Of a stretch of DNA of 64,000 nt, positions 52,728 to 61,186 are shown in pieces. Position numbers and translations under genes: made by a program. The notes under the pieces are model-generated. The model was not told where the DNA came from. It worked only from the letters and a program-made list of their open reading frames with translations, and ran no database searches. The stretch is from an uncultured Selenomonadales bacterium (GTDB lineage Bacteria > Bacillota > Negativicutes > Selenomonadales > Selenomonadaceae), in assembly GCA_947165145.1 (NCBI GenBank), contig CAMUZG010000005.1:18403-82402 (forward strand). The letters are read 5' to 3'. Position 1 is the first letter of the stretch. Every line of letters starts with the position of its first letter.

Positions 52728-55700
52728 ATGCAAACGAAAAAATTTCTTCGCAAAAAAATTTTAAATCGTCGCGGTCAAGCTCTGGTGTTGTATGCGTTGC
52801 TCATTCCTGTATTGTTCCTCTTCGTGGGCGTCGGCTTCGATTTGGGCTGGTACTTCATAAACGTTTCAAGACTGCAGAACGCGGCGGACTCGGCAGCTTT
52901 GGCGGGCGCACATGCTTTGGTTGCTGAAGAAGATTTTGAAAAATATTACGTCGTGTCGCTCGCAAGCAACGATCTTCCCGCCGATTTCGACGACTACCAA
53001 GACGTTTTCAAAAATACTTTCGACTCAAGCACGATTGCTAACGGCAAGCTTTACAATTACAAGCCGATAAACGAAATTAAAGATTCTCTCAAAAAAGCGC
53101 GCCTTCAAGCCGAGGAATACACGCGGAAAAATTTGATAGACTCCAATGCCGTTAATGAATCTTCGGACAGCATGTACGTCTTAGGTGCAACGGACGCTTG
53201 GAGTATCTCTAACAACGAGACCGATAAAAAAGTCAGCGGCAAAATCGAGCTAAAATACAAAGTCGTTGACGGCAAGAATGACGTTTACGGTCCGTTATAT
53301 TACGTCGTCAACCTTACTGAGAAAATTCGCCATCTGTTCTTGCCTGGTTGGTTTGATCCGATGAACGCGCCCGTTAAAGCCGTCGTGCTTCTGAAGCCGC
53401 ATTACAAAGGCTTGATAGACCCAATGCAACAGCTTGAACGCACGAAGGTTATCGACAACTGGGAATACACAAGGGAGTACAAAGACCCTTCAACGGGTTT
53501 GTCAGTTTCGGGCGACAAATGGAATCACTATCAGGCGGGCACTTACAGTGACCATACGCATGGCATAAAATACACGAGCGGCAATACCAATCGAACGGAA
53601 AGCGTAGTTGTCAAGACGACGGCAGAGGACAGTAGCGGTGCTTCGACATTGGCGAACGGCAACCATTTTTATTCAGCAAACGAAGTCGATTCGATAAACA
53701 TTGACATGCGCGCCGAAGTCAAAAACATCAAATTCTCGACGGACTGGGATATTGGCATGGATGGCGATGACGTGACGAATTACAGTTATCAGTTTGCGGA
53801 AGGCTGGTCTGCTACGGACGGCGCGAATAAGCGAATTCTCTTCAACGTCGAACTCGACGAGGCATTTCCGACACGCGACGCAACAAAGCAAGCTGATCCT
53901 CTTTGGGTGCGAATTGAGAGCGACCCGATAAAAAATCCGTATACCGGTGCGGGAGTTAGCAACTTTAACTCCGTGCGACAAGTCACGCTCAACTTCAACA
54001 CCGACAACAGCCAAGTTTCTGGCGATCATTACGTCAACCGCCCGTACGTTATTTTCTACACTGGTCCCGAAAATATCGACTACACAACAACCAAAGATGT
54101 AGACGGCTCCGATGTGTTGATTAGACATTCGCAACCCGTCGTTCTGAACCTTAACGAGAATTTGAACGCGATTGTTTACGTGCCGAACAGCCCCGTTATC
54201 ATCAACGGCAACGGTCACGAACTCAGAGGCTTCGTTATCGCGAAATGTTATCTGCGTTCCGTGACGCATGAAGATATGCTCGGCACCGACTCAATCACGC
54301 TCTACAATGGCTTCAACGTACCGACAACTTTAAACGCCAATTACACCGAAGGCACCGACGGCAACAGCAATACGGTTTACTTCAAGCCCAATGAGTTGGT
54401 TGACATGAACGAGATTAACCAAGAATATTCGGGAGAAAACTTCACGACAACCTATGACGGCTCCGGCAACGTCATCGTTCGCGAAAAGTTTGAAGCCAAC
54501 CATTACATCCTACTCGACTACACCAAAGACGACCACAACACCTACGCCGTGACGGAAAACGGTCAGCTCAACGAGAACAAAACTTTCGCGGCTTACGTCA
54601 ACGCCACCTACGAGCAGAAATATAAAAACGTCAGCGGGCTCAACGATTCGCAAATTACGGCGGTCTCCTTCCCCGCCGAAAACTATAACGAAACGACGGC
54701 GACTTATTACGTTGCCAACGAATATGTTTCTTCCACCAAAAAGAACGACAACTACGTCAAAGTGCTTGTCAACGGCACGCCAATGTACGCCGACAAAACC
54801 AAGTTGCCTTACGTCAAAGTCAGGTTCAATAATAATTATTTCTACGTTTGTGTCTCGGATCTTCAGCTTCTCGAGGACAGCAACGGCAATAAAAACGGAA
54901 ACAAGGGCGTCCGCATGGTTGACACTACCGACGGCGACAAGGATATTTACGTGAATCCCACAAGCGTTGATCAGTACCACGACAGCTGGAAAATCGACAG
55001 GCAATATTGGGATAACCAAAACAACTGGAAGAACTGGACGAAAGATAAGGTTACATTCTCGACAGACGGCAGTTACTTCATGCTCAAATCGGAAATATCC
55101 ACTTCGTCAGCAGATTCGCAAGTTATTGCCACGTATCGGAAAATCACCTACACCGACGGCGACGAAGAGAAAATCAAATACGCCAAAGTGGGCGAGAAAC
55201 TCTATTACACGAAGGTTTACAACAACGAGAATAACCACGACAATTACATCATCGTCGACGAGAACGGCAACATGTTGACAAAGCCCGTTACCGCGCCCGA
55301 ATTGCGTAAGCCTGAAGATGTCGACTCCGTGGCAGAAAACGCCGCTCTTGCGCTGAAAACCAACCTAGGCGGCGCGTTGAGTGATTATTGGAACACCTAC
55401 ACACGCGAGCCGAAAGATCCCGAAGAGTTTCCTGGCGACAGAGGTGGCACTACTCTAAGCGGGCAATACGTCGGCTTGAGCGAATATCGCAAGGACGAAG
55501 ATTATCGGATACCCGCATGGGAGCGCGTCTACTACAAAAACGTTTTCAATCTCAGCGAAAATTCTATGTACAGCTACTTCGATATTGAGGAGCTGTGGCG
55601 CGTCAATTACACTTACATGAACGTGAATGAAATCGAACACACCGTTAACAGAAAGCCAATCGACGAAACTTCACGTTACAACTGGAAGGTTGACGACATG

Positions 55701-55736
55701 TTCTTTACGACGACACGCGCCGGTTGGATAGATTAA
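52728..55736 (+). CDS. TadG-like very large pilus-associated protein
   Basis: 1002 residues, far longer than typical TadE/F/G proteins. The N-terminal TadG signature is NRRGQALVLYALLIPVLFLF (residues about 15-34) and VGFDLGWYFINVSRLQNAAD, with ADSAALAGAHALV next. The rest is a soluble, tyrosine-, asparagine- and aspartate-rich domain with many beta-strand-like stretches, including VYVPNSPVIINGNGHELRGF and YYVANEYVSSTKKNDNYVKV. The pattern suggests a surface or tip adhesin, by inference. No known adhesin domain is recognised. ATG 52728 with AAGGGAG. Last gene of the pilus locus. Confidence 0.75.
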   Translation: MQTKKFLRKKILNRRGQALVLYALLIPVLFLFVGVGFDLGWYFINVSRLQNAADSAALAGAHALVAEEDFEKYYVVSLASNDLPADFDDYQDVFKNTFDSSTIANGKLYNYKPINEIKDSLKKARLQAEEYTRKNLIDSNAVNESSDSMYVLGATDAWSISNNETDKKVSGKIELKYKVVDGKNDVYGPLYYVVNLTEKIRHLFLPGWFDPMNAPVKAVVLLKPHYKGLIDPMQQLERTKVIDNWEYTREYKDPSTGLSVSGDKWNHYQAGTYSDHTHGIKYTSGNTNRTESVVVKTTAEDSSGASTLANGNHFYSANEVDSINIDMRAEVKNIKFSTDWDIGMDGDDVTNYSYQFAEGWSATDGANKRILFNVELDEAFPTRDATKQADPLWVRIESDPIKNPYTGAGVSNFNSVRQVTLNFNTDNSQVSGDHYVNRPYVIFYTGPENIDYTTTKDVDGSDVLIRHSQPVVLNLNENLNAIVYVPNSPVIINGNGHELRGFVIAKCYLRSVTHEDMLGTDSITLYNGFNVPTTLNANYTEGTDGNSNTVYFKPNELVDMNEINQEYSGENFTTTYDGSGNVIVREKFEANHYILLDYTKDDHNTYAVTENGQLNENKTFAAYVNATYEQKYKNVSGLNDSQITAVSFPAENYNETTATYYVANEYVSSTKKNDNYVKVLVNGTPMYADKTKLPYVKVRFNNNYFYVCVSDLQLLEDSNGNKNGNKGVRMVDTTDGDKDIYVNPTSVDQYHDSWKIDRQYWDNQNNWKNWTKDKVTFSTDGSYFMLKSEISTSSADSQVIATYRKITYTDGDEEKIKYAKVGEKLYYTKVYNNENNHDNYIIVDENGNMLTKPVTAPELRKPEDVDSVAENAALALKTNLGGALSDYWNTYTREPKDPEEFPGDRGGTTLSGQYVGLSEYRKDEDYRIPAWERVYYKNVFNLSENSMYSYFDIEELWRVNYTYMNVNEIEHTVNRKPIDETSRYNWKVDDMFFTTTRAGWID

Positions 55737-55738
55737 TC

Positions 55739-55769
55739 AGCTGTCAGGGCTCAGCTTTCAGCTGTCAGC
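55739..55769. repeat. AGCTTTCAGCTGTCAG-family repeat, locus 2
   Basis: CAGCTGTCAGGGCTCAGCTT and TCAGCTGTCAGC units, the same type as 41503-41535. It immediately follows the tadG-like stop, and the other repeat family follows 2 bases later. Confidence 0.7.
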
Positions 55770-55771
55770 AT

Positions 55772-55808
55772 GATAATTCCAAATTCCAAATTCCTAATTC
55801 CAAATTGT
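55772..55808. repeat. GGAATTTGGAATT-family repeat
   Basis: AATTCCAAATTCCAAATTCC and TAATTCCAAATTG units ending CCAAATTGTTA, as at 12972 and 52708. It precedes the gene at 55825. Confidence 0.8.
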
Positions 55809-55824
55809 TAGAAGGGTGTTGTGT

Positions 55825-56754
55825 ATGAAAAAATTTTTCGTGATGTTCCTGCTCGCCGCGGCAATGCTCACGTCGACGGCACGCGCCGCAGAATTCGAGA
55901 TGGTCGAGTACTCCGCGCAGGTGAAATTGCAATGGCTCAGCGAAGCCGGCATTCCCGAAGCAAAAAAATTTCTGAAGCTCATCAATCGCCCTGTCTTCTT
56001 CAACGAGACCAACTTGAACGACTTTGAACGCATCAAGCTCGTCAACAGTCTCTATCAAGAATTGAACTTCGCCGCCGCAATGCAATACGTTCGCGAAAAA
56101 AATTACCGCAACGTCTTCGATTTGGCGTGCAGTATTTCCCCGCGTGCCATGATTCTCGGCGATGAAGGGCGCAAAGTTGTCGTCGGCGAACTGCAAACTG
56201 TTTGTCTGCTCGGCGATTGGTGCATTGACGAATTCGGCAACAAAGCCAAGAAAAATGTCGATTACGATGCTTTTTGGTTGCAGGACGGTTCCGCGATGAT
56301 GGCGAGTGCTGATAAGCTCAAAGGCGAAATTTGCATTATCGAACAGGGCGTTATGATTTACTTGACGTCGGACGTTCGCGACAAAACATTTGACAATATC
56401 CGCAACGTTCTCAAGAAACACGGCGGCTGCCTCATCACCAGCGACTTTTGCCAGAAAAGATATTTTAAAGCGGCGGCGGCGGCTCTCTACGGCGAAGACC
56501 AGGCTTTGACGCTTTACAACGAGACCAAGGACATGTACGAAAAAGTTTTCGACGATAAGCTTGTCGATAACGACCTGCAGGACGAACGCGAGGCAATGGA
56601 TTATCTTAACGCTCACGGGCTCCGCGCAGAAAAAATTCCGCTCTTCCGCACGACGCCAAAACTTTACATCAGCGACTCGCTCACACCCGAACAACTGCAA
56701 CGCGTCAACAAACTCACCGCAAAAGAATATCTCTGGGTCATTACAGCCATTTGA
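55825..56754 (+). CDS. Exported protein resembling leucine-carboxyl-type methyltransferases
   Basis: Signal peptide MKKFFVMFLLAAAMLTSTARA, then a 290-residue domain. It carries segments like those of the LCMT/PPM family of SAM-dependent O-methyltransferases: FDLACSISPRAMILGDEG (residues about 97-114, position of the SAM-binding motif) and IIEQGVMIYLTSDVRDKTFD followed by GGCLITSDF (about residues 171-205). The SAM motif is degenerate (ACSISPR for ACGFSPR-type), so activity is uncertain. An exported member is odd because SAM is cytoplasmic. ATG 55825 with GAAGGG. It is a single-gene unit with a terminator after it. Confidence 0.6.
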   Translation: MKKFFVMFLLAAAMLTSTARAAEFEMVEYSAQVKLQWLSEAGIPEAKKFLKLINRPVFFNETNLNDFERIKLVNSLYQELNFAAAMQYVREKNYRNVFDLACSISPRAMILGDEGRKVVVGELQTVCLLGDWCIDEFGNKAKKNVDYDAFWLQDGSAMMASADKLKGEICIIEQGVMIYLTSDVRDKTFDNIRNVLKKHGGCLITSDFCQKRYFKAAAAALYGEDQALTLYNETKDMYEKVFDDKLVDNDLQDEREAMDYLNAHGLRAEKIPLFRTTPKLYISDSLTPEQLQRVNKLTAKEYLWVITAI

Positions 56755-56769
56755 ACTAAAAAAATCACG

Positions 56770-56799
56770 AGTCTCGGCGCACGTCGTCGAGGCTTTTTT
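56770..56799 (+). terminator. Rho-independent terminator after the methyltransferase-like gene
   Basis: Stem AGTCTCG/CGAGGCT (one G-U pair), loop of 11, then six T. It closes the 55825 gene and is followed at once by the promoter of the glycosyltransferase. Confidence 0.75.
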
Positions 56800-56820
56800 G
56801 TTGTGCGAAATCTTTTCGTG

Positions 56821-56849
56821 TTGACTTTAACCGCGCTTTTGATTATCCT
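56821..56849 (+). promoter_or_regulatory. Sigma-A type promoter for the glycosyltransferase pair
   Basis: TTGACT (56821-56826), 17-base spacer, TATCCT (56844-56849). The start codon is at 56869, so the leader is very short. It argues against a longer frame that begins at 56803. Confidence 0.6.
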
Positions 56850-56868
56850 CAACGCGGAGGGGAAAATT

Positions 56869-59037
56869 TTGGGCATAAAGATGAAAATTTATCGGACATT
56901 GACCGGCGCAACGATACGGCGACTCGTGCGGAGCGTCGACGATTTTTGTGCAATGAATTTGCCGACCGTCCGCAAAAAATTTTTTCTGCCGCTGAAAGCC
57001 GTCGCAAAGTCCGCACTGATGAAATTTTCAATGTCGCGTGGGAAAAAATCTGCGCGGGCAACGAAGCTGTGGAAAATCATCACGCGGGAAAATTATTCGC
57101 CGCTCGTCAGCGTAATCGTCCCGAACTTCAATCACGCGCCCTTCCTCCGCGAACGACTCGAAACGATTTACGCGCAGACGTACACGAATTTTGAAGTGAT
57201 TCTGCTTGACGACGCGTCGATCGATTCAAGCCGCGATATTCTGTGCGAATTCCAAAATCTTCACGCGGATAACACTCGGCTCCTGCTCAACGAAAAAAAT
57301 TCGGGCGGAGTCTTCAATCAGTGGCGTAAAGGCATTGAAGCGGCTCGTGGCGATTTGGTTTGGATTGCGGAAAGTGACGACTTCAGCGCGAAAAATTTTC
57401 TGTCCGAACTTGTGCCTGCCTTCGCTGACGACGCGATTCAACTTGCCTTCTGCCGCATGGATTTTATCCAGGACGGGCAAAAAATTTTCACGACGGAACA
57501 ATATCTCGCTGACCTGCCCGATTTCGATTGGACAAAAAATTTCGCGATGACTGCCGCTGATTTCGTCGAGCGTGGTTTTGCCGTGAAAAATATTATTCCG
57601 AACGTCAGCGGCGTCGTGTTCCGTCGCCCGAAAGTCATTCGCAACGATGTCGCCGAACTTTGGCGTGACATGAAACTTTGCGGCGATTGGGCGTTCTATC
57701 TCGACGTGATTAAGGGCGGGTGCGTCTATTACACGCCGCAAGCCACGAATTTTTATCGCGTGCACAAAGACAGTACGTCGCTCAAAATTCAGCGGGAGTC
57801 GCGTTATTTTGCTGAACATGAACGCATTGCCGAGTTCGTCGCGAAAAATTATCGTGTACCCGCCGAAGTTCATGAAGCTCATCGGCAACGGCTTGAAGAA
57901 CATTCATACGGGCAGGGTGCAGATGTCGGCGGTCTCGAACTTTTCGACGTGAAAAAAATTTTGAGTGTCCCGCGCAAGCCGAACATTTTGATGGGCGTGT
58001 TTGGCTTGACAATCGGCGGTGGCGAAACTTTTCCGCTCATGCTTGCCAACGAATTGAGCCGCAGAGGTTTTGCCGTCACGGTGCTTGATTTTCAAATGTC
58101 CGACGAATTGCCCGACGTTCGCCGCAAACTCAATTCAACGGTTCCGCTCGTCCGAATTAACGACACTGACGGGCTTGACGCGGTCATTACTCAATTCAAA
58201 ATCGATTTGGTTCACACGCACCACGGCGCGGTTGATTCGGCTGTCAGTTGCGTCGCGGGCAACGGTTTGCGTCACGTCGTCACACTCCACGGCATGTACG
58301 AAGCTGCTGACGAAACTTACCTGCAAAAAATTTTGGACGCCGTGAAAAATGTTGACACGTTCGTTTACATTGCCGACAAAAATTTGACGCCATTTAAGCA
58401 AAACAATTTCGGGCGCGAAGAAATTTTCCGCAAGATTGGCAATGGGCTTGAACGTTTTCCGATTAACGCTGTCTCCCGCGCAGAACTCGACATTGCCGAC
58501 GATTCGTTTGTCGCGTGCGTGGTAAGTCGTGCAATTCCGCAGAAAGGTTGGCAATCGGCAATCGACGCTGTCACGGCGGCAAACAAACTCGGCAAGCGGC
58601 GTATCGATTTGATTTTGGTCGGTGCGGGCGAAATGTACGACAAACTCCGCAGCAACGTGCCCGATTTTGTTCACTTGGTCGGCTTCAAAAGCAATGTTCG
58701 CGATTATTTGGCGGCGGCTGATGTCGGCTTGTTGCCCAGCGAATATCTCGGCGAAAGTTTTCCGTTGCTGATTATCGACAGCTTTTTTGCGGGAAAGCCC
58801 GTTGTCAGCTCGAATCTTGGCGAAGTTCCTGCAATGGTCGAGAACGCGGGAATTGTCTTCGATTTGATTGACGGCAAAGTTCCTGTCGACGAGCTCGCGA
58901 AAATTTTGCGGACGCTTGCTGATGATTCTGCCGCTTACGAAAAAATTCAACTTCGCGTCGCTGATGTAGCCGAAAAATTTTCCATTGAACGCGTCGCAGA
59001 AAAATACATCGCGATTTACGAGGGATCGGTCTCATGA
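56869..59037 (+). CDS. Two-domain glycosyltransferase (GT2 + GT4)
   Basis: Bifunctional sugar transferase for surface polysaccharide. After a basic leader (residues 1-70) a GT2 domain begins at LVSVIVPNFNHAPFLRERLE (about residue 78), with a DD in EVILLDDASIDSS. The C-terminal GT4 domain starts near residue 370 (GVFGLTIGGGETFPLMLANE) and has EYLGESFPLLIIDSFFAGKP near residue 624. The start is TTG at 56869, 7 bases after GGAGGGG; an upstream frame from 56803 has no site and lies in the promoter. The length is 722 residues. Overlaps the RgpF-like gene by 4 bases. The N-terminal leader resembles that of the next protein. Confidence 0.88.
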   Translation: MGIKMKIYRTLTGATIRRLVRSVDDFCAMNLPTVRKKFFLPLKAVAKSALMKFSMSRGKKSARATKLWKIITRENYSPLVSVIVPNFNHAPFLRERLETIYAQTYTNFEVILLDDASIDSSRDILCEFQNLHADNTRLLLNEKNSGGVFNQWRKGIEAARGDLVWIAESDDFSAKNFLSELVPAFADDAIQLAFCRMDFIQDGQKIFTTEQYLADLPDFDWTKNFAMTAADFVERGFAVKNIIPNVSGVVFRRPKVIRNDVAELWRDMKLCGDWAFYLDVIKGGCVYYTPQATNFYRVHKDSTSLKIQRESRYFAEHERIAEFVAKNYRVPAEVHEAHRQRLEEHSYGQGADVGGLELFDVKKILSVPRKPNILMGVFGLTIGGGETFPLMLANELSRRGFAVTVLDFQMSDELPDVRRKLNSTVPLVRINDTDGLDAVITQFKIDLVHTHHGAVDSAVSCVAGNGLRHVVTLHGMYEAADETYLQKILDAVKNVDTFVYIADKNLTPFKQNNFGREEIFRKIGNGLERFPINAVSRAELDIADDSFVACVVSRAIPQKGWQSAIDAVTAANKLGKRRIDLILVGAGEMYDKLRSNVPDFVHLVGFKSNVRDYLAAADVGLLPSEYLGESFPLLIIDSFFAGKPVVSSNLGEVPAMVENAGIVFDLIDGKVPVDELAKILRTLADDSAAYEKIQLRVADVAEKFSIERVAEKYIAIYEGSVS

Positions 59038-60089
59038 ACTTTTATCGAACCGTCAGGAGCTTTATCGGCAGAAATTTTGTGCGACCGTTTGAAGATTTTT
59101 GCGCGGTTCATTGCCCGAAAATTTACGAATTTATTTTTTATCGGCTGCGCCACACGACACACGTTGAAGATCTCGGCGACACGATTCTATTGCAGACGAG
59201 CGGCTTTAACGATTGCGTTCGCCTCAAGCGTGCCAAAGATTTTGCATTAAAGGTGCCGCTTAATTTTTTTGCGTCGCCCGCCAAATACAAGGTTGCGGCT
59301 GTCGTACACATTTTTTATCCCGAACTTGCCGACGAGCTCAAAAATCTTCTGCTGAACATTCCCTGCGCGGTCGACGTGTTTATCTCGACGACTTCGCCCG
59401 AAAAAAAAATCGCCATCGAAAAAGTTTTCGACAGCTTCGACAAGGGAACGGTCACGATAAAAATTTTTGAGAACCGCGGGCGCGATATTGCTGCGTCGTT
59501 CGTTGGTTTCCGCGAAATTTACGACGGCTACGATATTTGTTTGCACCTGCACAGCAAAAAATCTCCGCACGCCAAAAATCGTCTAGCGGGTTGGCGCGAT
59601 CAGCTTTACAGAAATCTTTTGGGCAGTCCGGAAATTGTCGGCAGTATCTTGAAAATTTTGGAGAACGAACGCGTCGGAATGGTTTTCCCGCAATATTTCT
59701 CGCCGATTCGAGTTTCAATCAATTGGGGCGAAAATTATCTTGGCACGAAAAATTTTCTGTCGCGGCTCGGCATCGACATCAACGAACGCTGTCTGATTGA
59801 ATTCCCTGCGGGCTCAATGTTTTGGTTCAAGCCTAAGGCACTTGCGCCGTTGATTGACGCGGGCTTGACGTTCGACGATTTCCCCGAAGAATGCGGTCAA
59901 GTCGACGGGACGCTTGCTCACGCGATTGAACGAGCATTTTTATTTATCGTCGAGGCGGCTGGCTTCAAATGGGTCAAAGTCACTGTCGACGGCAAAGAAT
60001 CACGCATGACGCCCGTTTTAAAATCGTCGTCGCAAGCGGAATTGGACGCGAACATCAGCAAGGCTTGGCACTCGGTTAAAAAGCGGTGA
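59034..60089 (+). CDS. RgpF-like rhamnan/polysaccharide synthesis protein
   Basis: Member of the rhamnan-synthesis F family. The core shows CLHLHSKKSPHAKNRLAGWR and LYRNLLGSPEIVGSILKILE, then ERVGMVFPQYFSPIRV and FPAGSMFWFKPKALAPLI. The length is 351 residues. The N-terminal 36 residues (NFYRTVRSFIGRNFVRPFED and FCAVHCPK) resemble the leader of the upstream glycosyltransferase. ATG 59034 overlaps its stop. The last codon, TGA, is at the border of the IS605-type remnant. Polysaccharide product unknown. Confidence 0.82.
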   Translation: MNFYRTVRSFIGRNFVRPFEDFCAVHCPKIYEFIFYRLRHTTHVEDLGDTILLQTSGFNDCVRLKRAKDFALKVPLNFFASPAKYKVAAVVHIFYPELADELKNLLLNIPCAVDVFISTTSPEKKIAIEKVFDSFDKGTVTIKIFENRGRDIAASFVGFREIYDGYDICLHLHSKKSPHAKNRLAGWRDQLYRNLLGSPEIVGSILKILENERVGMVFPQYFSPIRVSINWGENYLGTKNFLSRLGIDINERCLIEFPAGSMFWFKPKALAPLIDAGLTFDDFPEECGQVDGTLAHAIERAFLFIVEAAGFKWVKVTVDGKESRMTPVLKSSSQAELDANISKAWHSVKKR

Positions 60090-60489
60090 ACTACTCGCCG
60101 CCTGAAGAGGCGGGAGCTTCCTGAATCAACGAGGTCGCGCCGAGGTTGCGTCTTATTTCCTCTCATACAGGCTTTACTTCCCGTAGTCCCTACGGTAGTT
60201 GTGATTTGTCTGCTTAGCTGACTTCGCACATGTTACATCCCGAATGGTCACGGGAAAGAGAGGATAATCACAAAACCCTTATAATACCTGCTGGGAGCTT
60301 ACTGTCTTGGTTTTCGACGTTTCAGACTCCGTGAAGATTGTAGTACAACAATCTATAAGTTTTTCGCAGGTCTTCTCCTTTCCTTGTTACTTGTTATGCT
60401 AATTTTATCACAAAGAACCAATAATGTCTACGCAAAAGCGCGATTCATCCCGCCGCTCGGCGGGGGAATTCTCGCGCTAAGAGGGTTAA
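60088..60489 (-). mobile_element. IS200/IS605-family remnant without tnpB
   Basis: About 400 bases with both ends of an IS605-type element but no intact gene. On the minus strand the left end is a long hairpin (60438-60478): AGCGCGA/TCGCGCT outside and CCCGCC/GGCGGG inside. The right end is the hairpin CCGCCT-GAAG-AGGCGG (60098-60113) followed by AGTAGTTCAC. Between them lie the last codons of a tnpB gene (60091-60180) and several further hairpins, such as CCGTAG/CTACGG (60181-60195) and AGATTGT/ACAATCT (60335-60354). TTTAAC, at plus-strand 60485-60490 read on the minus strand, could be the target/TAM. A deletion derivative (PATE/MITE) is the best reading. Confidence 0.75.
60091..60180 (-). 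pseudogene. C-terminal remnant of tnpB
   Basis: The minus-strand frame reads EVKPV, a stop, then EEIRRNLGATSLIQEAPASS and GGE to a final stop at 60091-60093. This matches the usual end of TnpB proteins, whose last codons overlap the right end and the omega-RNA. The internal stop and lack of any upstream catalytic domain show it is not translated as a nuclease. Confidence 0.7.
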
Positions 60490-60495
60490 AGCTTG

Positions 60496-61152
60496 TCAAG
60501 CGTACTTCATGACGACGCCGCGAATCATGTCGCTAACTTTCTTCGTGTGGTCGAGCGCGTCCTCAACGTCTTCGAGAATGTCTTTCCACTTTATCAGGTG
60601 AATAACTGCGCGGCTGGCACCGTGCTCCTTTGCCGCCTCAACAGCTTCGTCGAACAGAATTCCGATTTCCGCGCGATAAATCAAGTCGCCTTTGCTCTCA
60701 CAGTCGGAAACAGCATGAACAGCGTCGAGAATCTCGCGCTGATTTTTTTTGACGTCGCTCAAAAGTTTGAACGCCTTGACAAGTTCGTTGGTGCCGTCGA
60801 CGAGCAGTTTTGTTAAATCGGGACTACGCCGCGTCGAGTGTCCCGCGTGATACATGATGATTCGTTGGAGTGCGCCTTGAATCATGTCGACGCCGTTTGC
60901 AAGTTCGCCGGCAATTGAATAGATGTCTTCGCGGTCAATCGGCGTGATGAAACTCAAGTTCAGCTTGTTGATGATTTTTTCGTTGATGGAGTCGGCGGCG
61001 GATTCGAGCCCTAAAATTTCTTCGATGTGTTCAAGCGACTTGTTCGGGTCTCTAACGAGGTCGTCGAGCATGACCGCGCCCAGATGAAAATATTTTGCGT
61101 TCTCCGTGAACAAGTCGAAGAACTCGGTGTCTTTGCGGGAGAAATTGAACAT
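60496..61152 (-). CDS. DUF47/PhoU-like protein
   Basis: All-helical protein of 218 residues with the DUF47 layout: FTENAKYFHLGAVMLDDLVR near the N-terminus and LNLSFITPIDREDIYSIAGE then VHAVSDCESKGDLIYRAEIG. Such proteins usually accompany Pit-type phosphate carriers; here the neighbour is trkA (34 bases upstream), so a role in ion uptake control is possible but not proven. ATG 61152 with GGCAGGAA. The plus-strand element ends a few bases after its stop. Confidence 0.85.
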   Translation of the reverse strand: MFNFSRKDTEFFDLFTENAKYFHLGAVMLDDLVRDPNKSLEHIEEILGLESAADSINEKIINKLNLSFITPIDREDIYSIAGELANGVDMIQGALQRIIMYHAGHSTRRSPDLTKLLVDGTNELVKAFKLLSDVKKNQREILDAVHAVSDCESKGDLIYRAEIGILFDEAVEAAKEHGASRAVIHLIKWKDILEDVEDALDHTKKVSDMIRGVVMKYA

Positions 61153-61186
61153 TTATAAATTTCCTGCCTTTCAGTGTGGTTGAGCG

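Noticed and set aside
55765..56700. 311-codon minus-strand frame opposite the methyltransferase-like gene
   Set aside because: The plus-strand frame has a signal peptide, ribosome site and flanking terminator; the antisense frame has none and crosses a dispersed repeat.
56803..56868. Upstream start for the glycosyltransferase
   Set aside because: The frame begins with hydrophobic residues, but it crosses the promoter at 56821-56849 and lacks a ribosome site, while TTG 56869 has GGAGGGG at good spacing.
57226..58950. Minus-strand frames opposite the glycosyltransferase
   Set aside because: The sense frame has clear GT2 and GT4 motifs; the antisense products match nothing.
59918..60229. 103-codon minus-strand frame across the IS605-type right end
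   Set aside because: The frame that matches the TnpB tail is a different one and contains a stop; this longer frame runs into the antisense of the rgpF-like gene.
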